A stretch of DNA of 64,000 nt from Tubiluchus corallicola (Eukaryota > Priapulida > Priapulimorpha > Priapulimorphida > Tubiluchidae). Shown piece by piece: positions 38,156 through 49,500 of this stretch. The DNA lies in NCBI GenBank assembly GCA_030141605.1, contig JAQGDQ010000070.1, positions 286,001 through 350,000 on the forward strand, read 5' to 3'. Positions within the stretch are counted from its first letter, which is position 1, and every line of letters begins with the position of its first letter. Both the position numbers and the translations under genes were made by a program. The notes under the pieces are model-generated. The model did not search any database. It had not been told where the DNA came from and saw only the letters and a list, made by a program, of their open reading frames with translations.

Positions 38156-38237
38156 TGAATAAATGCAATGTACTATTTAGGTTTTTAGTATATATATATA
38201 TATACTAAAAATCGAAATAGTACATTGCATTTATTCA
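38156..38237. promoter_or_regulatory. 82-bp palindrome with AATAAA on both strands, between convergent genes
   Basis: The left arm TGAATAAATGCAATGTACTA is mirrored by the right arm TAGTACATTGCATTTATTCA. The arms continue through TTTTTAGTATATA to a (TA)n centre with only about two mismatches in 41 base pairs and no loop. AATAAA lies at 38158-38163 on plus and symmetrically at 38230-38235 on minus. It stands 160 bases after the galectin stop and 200 bases after the sulfotransferase stop. It could act as a bidirectional polyadenylation/termination element, or be a small palindromic insertion. Confidence 0.85.
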
Positions 38238-38411
38238 TATATACATATGTATATATATTGTTATTAATTATTACGAATTATTAATATTGTTAAAGCTAAA
38301 CACGTGACTTTTTACAAATGTGTGATAGGCCTAGTAAGACAACTCATTGCTGTTAAAAATTTAATTTGTTTTTTTATTATTAATTCAAATTAAACAATTG
38401 GTAAAACAAAG

Positions 38412-38417
38412 TTTATT
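38412..38417 (-). terminator. Poly(A) signal of the sulfotransferase gene
   Basis: AATAAA on the minus strand, starting about 18 bases after the TAA stop, which implies a 3' UTR of only some 40 nt. The minus-strand AATAAA in the palindrome would be a backup. Confidence 0.55.
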
Positions 38418-38435
38418 TACATAAAATTGCGCAAT

Positions 38436-39457
38436 TTAAGCGACAAGTTCGTATTCTAGTATTTTGATTAATTTTTTACAATTCTCAATATTTTCAACAG
38501 CTGTGATGGTTGCAGTGGATAATACATTCTTCCACTCTTTTGCAGTCTTTTCAGCATTCCTTCTGAACTGAAACCAATGATCTTCAGTCCTCTCCAGGTC
38601 ACTTTCTCCTGTTCCTATATTTTCCCTGATCCACTTATAAACATTTTCGTGAATGGGTATTTCTAGAAAATTATAAATTTCCTGGGCTAACTGATAAGGC
38701 GCATCGACTATGTCTTCGTATCTCACTCGGCGATATCGTCTTGGTTGTTCTTTCTCAAGGTCTAGTCCATACAACACATCTTCTAACACCTCACTACACA
38801 GTGTTCTAGCATCGTTCACTAACTTATCATGTTTTAACTTGTGGTCACCCCCGATATTGTTCCACGATCTGACCATGGCTCTTGGGTCTCTTACTAGATG
38901 CACGATTTTAACATCAAGTTCTTCATCATCAATAAGAGCTGTAGCTTCTTCCAGTGTCATTCGTATCACTTTGGCAGCAAAGAATTTGTACGGCTCACAC
39001 AGTTGTGGATAATAATTTGCAATGTTGTCTAACACTTGGCTAATACTAGGCTTTCTACAGTTAAGCGTTTCATCAGGAGAGGTATCTTCTGGTATGTACT
39101 CTCGACAGTTTGTAAAATTCCACACTGCACGAGATCTGACCATCGCTTTCTGATGGTACTCGTACTCACGCTGAGGATACAGATGATCTTCTCGACACTT
39201 CAAAGCATTTGAAACAATGTATCTCTTCAAGTTCGACACAGATGAACCATTTTCAGACAATTTCTCGATGTCAATCAGCTGGTGCATGAAGGGATTGGCT
39301 CTTCTTGACATGAACACGGATATTTTGTCTTTCCAAAAGACGGAATGTAGGGGTTCGTAAATATAGAAGATGTCTGGATGGTTGTTCAGTAGTTCTCCGG
39401 TCATTGAAGAACCAGCACGATACCGTGTTACAAGGAGAATGGTTCGTCTTCTTCCCT
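38436..39457 (-). CDS. Carbohydrate sulfotransferase (CHST-type), 3' exon
   Basis: A Golgi type II enzyme moving sulfate from PAPS to a sugar hydroxyl, probably the C6 of Gal, GalNAc or GlcNAc in proteoglycans or glycoproteins. The exon starts after TTTCAG at 39458 and reads GRRRTILLVTRYRAGSSMTG, the 5'-phosphosulfate loop, then ELLNNHPDIFYIYEPLHSVF. The 3'-phosphate site is VKIVHLVRDPRAMVRSW. The tail EWKNVLSTATITAVENIENC is the usual C-terminus of the family. About 340 residues are encoded here. The N-terminal cytoplasmic tail and membrane anchor must lie in one or more upstream exons (above 39458) that I could not identify. The gene converges on the galectin gene with 440 bases between stops. 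Exact CHST subtype (1/3/5/7-like) is undecided. Confidence 0.92.
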
Positions 39458-41860
39458 CTGAAATTAACGCAGTTTTATGATTTTCAAATCAAGTAAACTG
39501 TGATTACGAGAAAAAATACACAGTGATTGTTTCGAAATTGTATATTTCGCACAGAAATTTATATACAATCTACGTATGTTAATAAGACAAACTGATTTAA
39601 TATGTAAAATGGCACGGTGTTATGACTTCTGGAAATGGTCGTGCAACGGAATTAAAACTTACATTACCATTGATTGCCTTACTCAATTGTTATTGAAAGT
39701 CTTATAAATGGCACGGTGAAAACTGCTGCGCACTATTTGTTGACCGATTTTTAGTACTTTGGACGTAAAGTAGTTGAACAATGCTTTGGGAGCTGTTTGT
39801 GAGCGGTATGAGTTGTCATACTTCTCCGGCTATTTGCCTTATTGCGGTAAAATGTACATCTGTGGGCTCAATATTTTATACTTGAAAATTATCTTTGAAA
39901 ATGAGATAGATTTCGGTCGTGCCACAACCATTGTCTACGTTAAGCTGGTCCTGCTGGACATTGCTAATCTTTCAGTAATGATAACATGACTTAACATTCA
40001 TTAAATTGTCACACAATCGATTACGCGCTGCACAGTTTGCTTTATGAATTATATCGAAATTAGATGGATTGCACACTTCTAGACAAGGGGTCATTTAGTC
40101 TTACACACACCTATACGTTGTGCGTGCTATTACGGTAATGTAGAAGTTAAAAATACAGTGTGATTTTTCTATATTATACTGAAATTAATATGACTTTAAA
40201 CTCATCTTGATTTTAATATGGGTGTAACTGTTTAAGTTTAATTTTATAGTGTTTGCAGTTAGAGAAACATTATTACATTTTTAACATGGAAAAATGTTAT
40301 TATTCTGTATGCTTAAATAACTTCTGAAATAAAATTGCATTCATTCTGACAGTCAAATCAATGATTATAGTGTAGCTATCATAATTTATGTTCTTGTACG
40401 TTATGGCCAAAACGTGTTTAGCAGGTATAAGTAGGAAGTGTCAACAATTGACGGCCTGACAGTGCATTGACTGGTAAACACCTTACTTGTCTCCTTATAG
40501 CCGACGGTGATACAAGTTTTTCTTGAGCTATAATAATAACCTTCAAAACTTCCGCTGACGACGAATGTTTCACTGGACAAAACCAACTATGCCAATGACA
40601 TGAATTCTCACATTGTATATATATATTGTATATACATTGTATGTATATATATTATATATATAAATTAATTATATATATATAATTTAACTTCCCATGTACG
40701 ACTGCACGACAAACTGAAAGGAATAGATGGAAGTTTGTAAAACCTTGAAAAAGATTTCCTAATTTTGAATATTTTTGAGTAAAGTACACTGATTCTAATA
40801 TCTAATATTTCCGCAGTTCCTTCCATTCGCATTTCTGACGAGTTATTAATCGGAATTTCTTGATCACAGGAATTTCTCAATGAGACTAGTATGATGACTT
40901 AGTTTACTCCACACTTTTTGACTTTTACATTAAAAAGTATGAAAACGACGGCGCATTTATCTCTGAGTCAATTTACACAGGCACACTCACAGAATTATAA
41001 AAAGGCAACTTTTATTAAAAGATTTAAGATGTAAATTGTTAAAAACATGTCACACACGTTTGCTTTTAATAAAAGTTGGTTCTCTTTTTGTAGTACATTT
41101 ATCTCTGTAGTACATAGTACTAAAATATTTTGTAGTACATGTACATATTAATACATTTGTAATACGTTTTAGTAATTTTAAGTATAGCTGGTCTATCATT
41201 TCTTGATAGCCTGTACAACTAAGGGTTTGTTGTGAAGACCTGCATGTCTGTTGTACAAAGAATGATGATCAGACAAACGTATTCTTCTTGTTTAAAAGCT
41301 GCAGTTTTAATAGAAATGAGTTAAGGTTGCGTCTAACAATCCATGAAGAAGCTAAAATCGACAAAGATAATTTATAAGAGGTTAAATGGACATTCATTAT
41401 AGCGTTTATTATGTTCATTATGTATTATGCATTATTACAATTATGCACTTTTGTTTTTACAATGGAATTTATTCTACATTAAAACGAAAAAGAAGCAACT
41501 TTATCAAAGTTTTACTGCACTAAGAACTAGTTTACATGAAAAAAACAAAAAAGGTCAAAAATACGCACAGTTCCGTAAATTTGGCGAAAAATTCCTCACT
41601 AATTTCGAAAATCAAAGTGTAAAGCAAATTTTGATTATTAACTTTTAAAAAATGGAATGTTAACACTTTTAGACATACTGTTTGAAACATAAAAGATAAA
41701 TAGATTTCATTTCTAGTTATTGAACTGTGTTATTAAATATTAAATGCGTTTAAGATAAGAGACGATTTATTAAATTACATTTCTTAATAAATAAGTATTT
41801 ACATCTGATGTTACAAACCACAGTTAACTAAATTTTGCCACAAAAACTTGTAATGTGCAA
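39458..41860. other. Probable 5' region or intron of the sulfotransferase; no exon identified
   Basis: A missing upstream exon should lie here or further on, ending in phase 1. Candidate open frames on the minus strand at 40401-40586 and 40665-40880 have no transmembrane anchor and are not called. An (AT)n-rich stretch lies at 40615-40685. Confidence 0.4.
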
Positions 41861-41869
41861 AAAGATATG

Positions 41870-41937
41870 ATGCAGCCCGGATTTGAACAAGGGGCCTAGT
41901 GCTTACATATCAGACGCCTTAGACCACTTCGGCTAAT
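41870..41937 (-). repeat. tRNA-derived SINE-like element
   Basis: On the minus strand TTAGCCGAAGTGGTCTAAGG (box A) is followed by TTGTTCAAATCC (box B) at tRNA spacing. The D-loop phrase AGTGGTCTAAGG recurs at 58223-58298 and, as GGTGGTCTAAGC, at 48770-48838. The stems pair poorly, so it is not a functional tRNA. Confidence 0.5.
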
Positions 41938-42164
41938 TAATTAGGGTTTGTAATATCATTAGTAATTATCTTGACATAAAGATTATAACAATTAGATTAT
42001 AACAATCTACCCCTTCACATATACATAGCAACTAAAAATAAATTATAGTTTATTATTTACGTTTTATTTTAATTCATTACAGTTATATTGTGCTAATATT
42101 TTTACTAACAGGTAAAAAATAAACGAATTTCAATTCAAATTCTAATAATTGTTCTCTTACGAAT

Positions 42165-42420
42165 GGCGCGTTCACACTTTTACTATGGTGCGTTCACACT
42201 TACTATGAATAGAACTTATCTCAAGAAACTCGAAGAGAAGAACTCTCAGAAACTCTCGGAGAGTTTGCAATAACTTGCCGAGAGAACTCACAAAGCCGTT
42301 CACACTTGCGAGTTTACTCGCTGAGAGAACTCTCGAGAAAAAGTTCTTTCGTCTCAACACCCCGTTAAAAAATCGTTGTGTCGTTGTTCACACTACTGAG
42401 AAACAAGTCTGCTTACCATG
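42165..42420. repeat. GTTCACACT / GAGAACTCTC repeat cluster, possible MITE
   Basis: GTTCACACT occurs four times (about 42170, 42190, 42299, 42388), the first two in a direct repeat GCGTTCACACTT...ACTATG. Between them are self-complementary GAGAAGAACTCTC, CTCTCGGAGAG and GAGAACTCTCGAG blocks. It contains no gene. The look is that of a nonautonomous foldback transposon. Confidence 0.45.
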
Positions 42421-42959
42421 TTCTTTTGCATGCCAGTCAACTTTTACTGACACGTGACGTTTGTCAAACATTGAGTGAAGTTGTAGAAGAACAATTAACG
42501 ACATTAACACGGTTATCACTCGCAAATGTCTCGGACTTGTCATCCGTTTCATAAACATTTCCTCACATTCTGAAGGTCTCCACGAAAATATCAGTCACAG
42601 TGCAAAAAGTGAGATCACTTTTGTGTCACAATTCACAGCAGCACTTGTCACCTCACTATAAGGAGGCGACTACCAGTAAAGGCATGCGGCCGCAACTCTT
42701 GCTTTCTGCAGACTTTGGTAACTTAGACAGTGTGCAGTTGAGCATGTCCAGTCCACGCATTTGCCATAAGAAAGAGCTTTGCCTTGCCATACGCCTTGTA
42801 AGTCAGCAGAACAATACAAAAATCATTTCTAATCAGTTCAGACCTGCCTAGCTTTAGCGTTCAAGATCGCAGTACATAAATGCGTATTAGATATATTTTA
42901 TGGTTATTTATTTTTACATTTTTTTATTTATTTCTTTTCAAATTCGGTATAACATAAAT

Positions 42960-43034
42960 TATTGCTGTCGCTGTCACTGTCGCTGTCGCTGTCGCTGTCG
43001 TTGTCATTGTCGTTGCTGTTGTTGTTATTGCTAT

Positions 43035-43118
<84 letters not shown>
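42960..43118. repeat. (TGTCGC)n then (AAT)n(ATT)n hairpin microsatellite
   Basis: TGTCGC hexamers at 42964-43015 are followed by ten AAT units joined head-to-head to about twenty ATT units. The AAT/ATT junction can fold back on itself. Confidence 0.95.
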
Positions 43119-45336
43119 TGACAAAAGTACTAAATCAGACAAATCTTAAAAAACTTCGTAAAATTAGACACAGGTTAAATGCAAACGTTTAACAAAATTA
43201 GACAAGTGTATTAAACAAAATAGGTTGAAGTTTTTTGAAAATTAATCATAATAAAAATAAAAACTAAACAAAAATAGGCAAAAATACTATATTAGATAAA
43301 TTATAAACATATTTGTGAAATCAGATATAAAAGCTAAGATCAGTTTGCAAAAACTTCAGCTAATGAATCTTGAAGCATTCAAGCGTTAAATTATTTAAAA
43401 CCTTCGTACGTGACACGTAACATACAGTAAAACACAATTAGTTTTAAGACGTAATTACGTGTATAATTACATTAAAATATAAATTACTTAAAACAGATAA
43501 AATGTCATTAATAATAATGTTAAAATGAGAATTCTAATTTAAAAACCTCTGTAAATTTTATTTACCTTAAAGACGCTTTATATCTAATAAGGTCGTCTTC
43601 ATGGCTGTGAACATTGTAAAAACGGAAAACAGCCAGTACGCCAACAAACTGTGCGAAGTGAGTGTCAGAAGAGTACAGACGACGCGCAGACATCCGAAGC
43701 TTTTAATGAGGTAGATGATACTGATGCCCAGGCAGATGCATTTTCGATGAATTGCTTGCTTTTGTGCTGAACCAAATCAATGGTGGCCTTTTGTCAAACA
43801 CTTTGGAAAAATTTATTATTGATTTTTATGACTGACGATGCGATTTTTTTACTAAACACTATAGATGATGCGACATTTACGTATTGGAAACATCAAGATG
43901 AAAATCGGACGTAACTTCACGTAACTGACATAATGGATGATTTCACTCATCGGATTACTGTAATTTGCCAAACAAATCTACTTTTGTTGCGAAAGATATA
44001 GACAGGTTTCCGCCACCACTCGTGTGGTCATGGACCTTTCTGTAATAATCGGAAAATTAACCAAGATGCAGCTGGGAATTGATATTAGCCTGCGAGAAAA
44101 TTACTTGAGTAAAATGGACTTAAAAATTTCAGAATTTTCTAAACTGAATGGTAGTTCTTATAATAGCAAGATGGATTATACTGATAAAATATGCTCCGAT
44201 CCTCATGCAAAAAATTGGTAAATGCAAAGTGTTGATGAAAGAAGTCTAAAACTATTATGTATGCAGAACGCGCCATCAAGGCATATTTCAGCTTAAGCGA
44301 GGTCCGGGGAAGTGGGGCGTGTGAGGCCCCCTCGGGGGGGGGGTATATATCTAAACTAGTTATGTGCTCAAAGTAAATTGTATACGAATTTACTAAGCAA
44401 CATACAACAGCGATAATTCTCTTGTTTATCTTTCAACCCCACAGAGTTTTGAGAGTCAAGTTAGTATATTTGTAATGATGCTGTACATAACGTTGTTTAG
44501 ACACCAGTATTAAAGGAAGTAGTGATATCACTATCTTTGTTTACCATAGGTTGACAGTCTAAAGACAGTTTAAATCATTTTTCCAAAATTTGTTTCCTAT
44601 TATGTTTCTTACTGTTTGTTACTCGTTGAATTATTGATAACTTTTTGTTTCTTTTAATATATTAATTGTGTATTTGTGTTGATGTGAAATAAATAAACAA
44701 TAAACACATGGTAGTTCGATCATTGTGCAGCTACGAAGTCTCTTTGATAAAGTGTACAATATGCATATTTTGTATCAAGCTGATAATTATACGACCATTT
44801 TCCTTTACGTTTTTCAGTGAATATCTAAAATATAATTGGTAAAGTTTCTTCAGTAAACTAAGACCGAACTGATTTTCATGTAAAAAGTTGTTATGATTGG
44901 ACTAGTGCCCAAACTGCAGTGCACACTTAAGTGCATCTCGCCAGTTTACTGAATGTGGTCGTCTCTGTATCTACCTAACTATTCTTGCTCTACGCTACAG
45001 GAAGTATTATTATTATAATAACCAGTTACACACCGATCTGATTAATGAATATTGTAGTAAAATTATTAATGTTTTTGCGACTCAGAACAGCATTCCTTGG
45101 AAACGGATGGGCGAACACATAGAATATATCGGATATTTCCAGTCTGAAATCATATGGTTGAAGGAAATTATAACTAAGCGATTATAACTAATTTATTATA
45201 ATTATAACTATAATCAATACCCAATTTCGTTTTAAAATGAGCCGCGAAACAAGAAAATCAGAACAAATCTCAAGTTTCGCATTAAAATCATGTAAAAATA
45301 TGAACTTTGACCTTTAAAGCATACTTACGAGGCATC
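43119..45336. other. Intergenic; one GC-rich patch
   Basis: No gene is seen. 44296-44345 is a short GC-rich patch with GAGGCCCCCTC and a run of ten G in otherwise AT-rich DNA. A fragment at 43860-44220 has partly open frames but no recognisable domain. Confidence 0.45.
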
Positions 45337-45548
45337 AAGCGGCGTTTATGTAGCATCCGGAATGCGTAATGCGTTATCCATCTGCGGAATAGCTGCGTAT
45401 AAAAAAATCAATAGGAAATAGCTGTAGAAAAAAGTAACGCATAACGCAGGTCAGATAAACGGATACATTGAAAACAATATAAACCGATTTTATCTATCCC
45501 GCACCCCCATAAGGCATACGCATACCGGATGCTACATGAACGCCACTA
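45337..45548. mobile_element. MITE copy 2 (about 212 bp)
   Basis: Same family and orientation as 21179-21387: left end AAGCGGCGTTTATGTAGCAT, interior GAATAGCTGCG, ATCAATAGGAAATAGCTG, AACGCATAACGCAGG and AACAATATAAACCGATTTTA, right end CATGAACGCCACTA. The ends are inverted repeats of each other. It is noncoding. Confidence 0.85.
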
Positions 45549-45777
45549 ACGTGTTAGTAAAGTGACTTATTATTTTCTGCGAAAGATGCAGAAAAATGGA
45601 AGATCCTATGTCCTAAACCATAATTTCTTTGTGCACCATACTTTATGCCACAACAAGTAAAAAGAAATGAACAGCGAGACAGTCAAACAGACAGACAGAT
45701 AGGTAAGCAAGTAGCGAAGTGAATATATAGATAGAAGATGAGAAGGAAAGACAGAAAACAAGGATAAGAGGGACAAG

Positions 45778-45778
<1 letters not shown>

Positions 45779-45847
<69 letters not shown>

Positions 45848-45856
45848 AAGAGAGCA
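45779..45856. repeat. (GA)n microsatellite
   Basis: About 75 bases of GA with one CACA interruption. This is the fourth GA array in the window. Confidence 0.95.
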
Positions 45857-46256
45857 GATGGGTTTTGGAAGACAGTAGCAAGTTGGGGTACATGTCATAA
45901 AGATAAGCTTCTCAGTCGTGTGATTTTTACCAACAAGTTTAAAAGTTCTTTCTTGCAAAAATGAATTTGCAACATGTTTATTAAACTTAAAAACAAAATT
46001 TTGATCTTGGATGTCCTTGATTTACACTCATTTAATAAATTAATTACGTTAGTCATCGACATCAGTGTATCTGTTGAAGTTATTGCGGGCCTAGCTAAAC
46101 ATGCAAATGGATATGCTGCATCTGATTAAACAAAAATACTTGTTCTTCCAACCAGAAGATTACAAAATTTATTTTGCCAAGTACACTACAGTTGTAAAGG
46201 AGAGCCAAGTAAACAAATTAAACAGTGGTTTAATTTAGCAATTAATAAAGTGTAAG

Positions 46257-46262
46257 TTTATT
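46257..46262 (-). terminator. Candidate poly(A) signal of the glutamate receptor gene
   Basis: A minus-strand AATAAA about 250 bases after the stop at 46513-46515. Confidence 0.45.
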
Positions 46263-46512
46263 AACAAGTACAATTAATTTTCACAAAATAAGACATGTTA
46301 ACTAACTTGTTACTAACTTAAATCTTGAAAATTAATCCAGGCCTTAGAGTACTAGATGTATTTTCAGAAATCTATGCGTAGTTAACATAATTATTCCTAT
46401 CTGTAGCAAAATTTTGTTCACTTCACACAATAACCAACGTTAGTTTAATCACAGACTATACAACCATCTGTGCAATATCCACAATGGCTGTTTTTTACAA
46501 TTTTTGCCGAGG

Positions 46513-49500
46513 TCACAACTCCGTGACTCGCTCAAAAGCGTCCAAATTTGGCACTTGTTGATAAGCACGTATATTTTTCAACAATCCCACAGTAGATGGC
46601 GCTATTACAGCACCTTCCAGACCACTTCCTTCACCAAAAGACATATCGTCTTCAGAACCGTCCGTCTCACAAGCAGAGTTTTCAAAGTTAGGTTCGGAAA
46701 TATCACAATTTCTCGCTGCAGATGGCGCCACCTCACTTAACGTCTCTTCATCGTGATTTGCGTTTTTCTCGGGGAGCTTTAAAACGATCACCTCACTAAG
46801 TTGTTCTGCACTTGGTGTTCTAATTCTTGCACGATAAGGACCAACACTATCGTTAATTTGGCACTGTAAGCTAGCATTGTTTGGTATTGAGTTATTTTTC
46901 TCGAGTCTATGTCTCCTAAAAACATAAAAATGACGTTAGCTAATGTTGTTCTATGTGTGTACGTACGACACCAACATAATTACAGTGGGTCTTATTTTCT
47001 TAAAGATGTCGACTCTTGCAGTCAGTGATAATAACTTTAATTTTTGCCATGTATATGAAAAATACTACGCCTACCAGATCTACGTCTATGTTGAAATTTT
47101 AATATAATAGGCATAAACAATGTTTTGATCAACTTGTTCTCTGACAGCAACAATATCATGTTCAGTCAGAAGCGCACGTAATTAGTTGCTAGGCATCCTT
47201 ACTAGTTGTGGACAACCGTAAACTGAATCATTAGAATTTCATTTAATGACATGTAAATTGTTAGAATCTATGTTTAGTATTCTGCCATACAGTCAGATAA
47301 CCTTGATGGTGTGTCTTACCTTCCTGACTGTTCGTCATACTTATTGAATTTCTTGGTTGGAACGGGAAGATCGTATCTAAGATGATCGGTTAGCAGGCCA
47401 CCGCTTTTAGTTCGTCTGCCCTGTTTCATCAGTGTCTCCTCCATTGCACCTGTGAAACTAAGCGACTGACCCATGCTCTGAAAATTCAAGAAAAAAAACT
47501 AACATATGATAATACTATTAAAACATGCTTGATGAAAATACTAAACCAAAATCAAATACACATTAAAAAACAACAACGCCAAACCAAACTAGATAAAGCC
47601 CGAGTAATCAAAACTAATTAAAAGCATATAATAGGATATAGACTAAAGAGATATCATAAACATATGTGTGCTTACAAACCAGTCTATATGTTGGCATATT
47701 TAAAACTACGTTATGATCTTTCAAAGTAAAATGCACCAAAATTTTGGTCAAATGTCAATTTTTTGTTTCTTTAAAAAACGCTAAAACATTGGACTTTTAT
47801 AATCTAGCATCAAATGGTCGGGAAAATATTCAAAAAATGCTAAAAATCTAATTTTTTAATCCATTTGCCCACTTCTCTGGCTAGAAACTAGTACTGTAAT
47901 TGCAAAAAACTTGTATTTCCAAACTCCAATAGTGGCTTGGGAAAGCAGCCATTTTGCTTCGGGTTTTTCTGTTTCCAAGCCCAGATATTCGTCAGGAAGA
48001 GCCAGCTACTGGATTTAAACATAATTTCAATGTGTTCTTGCAAAGTCCGTAGCCACTAACATTTGTGCGGTTGCTAAGTATTTTGCATCAACGCGACAAA
48101 AAACAATGGCTGATTTTAACAGCGATTTTCTGAAGGTTTGTGTTTGTCAACGCGTACCTGCACCTCAACTTCAACGTGGATTATTTCAGCTTCGAAATAA
48201 CATAGAAATAACATTATTATAACCACTCTAACACTGAAAATAGTGATTAAGTATCCACAAAGATATACAACGGCAAAGTTGTACATGTTTATCCTATGAT
48301 ACTCTTATCGTCCAATCAAGTCAGCATGCCGTACTATCTTTCCCTTATTACAGTGCAATACAATTCAACCTAAGTTAAAATTTTACTCACAATGCTCATG
48401 AGCCCACAGACACCAGCCTTGTCAACTTTGCGAATGTACCTCCGTACGTAGTAGAAAAAACAGTATTCCATGGGTAACAGTACGAACGACAGGACCAAGC
48501 CAATTAACAACATGAAGAATGTACTTGATAACTGTTTGATCTGTAACGAATCAGTCGAGGACAGAATTGATTTGGCAGTCTGCTGGCGGATACAGTCGCC
48601 CATGAACCAGAACCTTTCCAACCTCTCCAACTCTCCTGAAATTGAAATTTTGATATCTCTGATTTAAAAAAGTGTCTAATTAAAGACAGCACGTTAGCTG
48701 CACGTATCCATGATTAATTAACTGTTGAAGCCAAACTTGAAGGACTGGAAATGCGAAAAAGCAGTAATACAGCCTATATTTGACCCGGTGATCTTCCGCG
48801 TACAAGGCAGATGCTTAGACCACCAAGATATTATATTCCAAATAAACAAAGTCCATTGTTCAAATCCGGACTGTATTCAAGCTTTTTCACATTTGCTGTC
48901 TTTCAAGTTTGGTATCAATATTTAATTGCATGAATGAATGAATTTTATTTACACTTTTAACAAAGTAATAATGCACAAATAAATAGCAAAAAGTTAAAAG
49001 TGCTGGTGCAACCAGCCCTAACAAGGTAGGAAACATCAGATGCACAAAATCACAATTATACAACTGTGGCCGTTTCTACCAGTATTAATACTAATCTTGG
49101 CATTAAGATTACAATAAGTAATTTGATTAAAGAAAATGTTTCTGGTATAACTACAATATCAGGAGAAATTGCCCATTTTCTCACCATTATTCCTGTACGC
49201 CAAAATGCGTTTATTTATCTTTTCGATGTACTTGGAGTTTTTAGGGAAGGCAATCCCATAACCGGTTGTGGCGAACCAGTTTCCCACTTGCATTAGACGG
49301 CAGTCAGTATCTTGTCTGACCTTGCAGTCCAAGGCCTTGGAGTCATAGACAAACGCGTGTAGCTCCCTGAAATATTTTGGAATAAACAGTTTCCAGAATG
49401 AACTAGGCAATTACCAAGTAATAAACCCTGCAATTGTTACTGAATACTCGTTTATATAGCTGGACTGTCTACAAACCTAGGAATCAGCAGATGAGATAGC

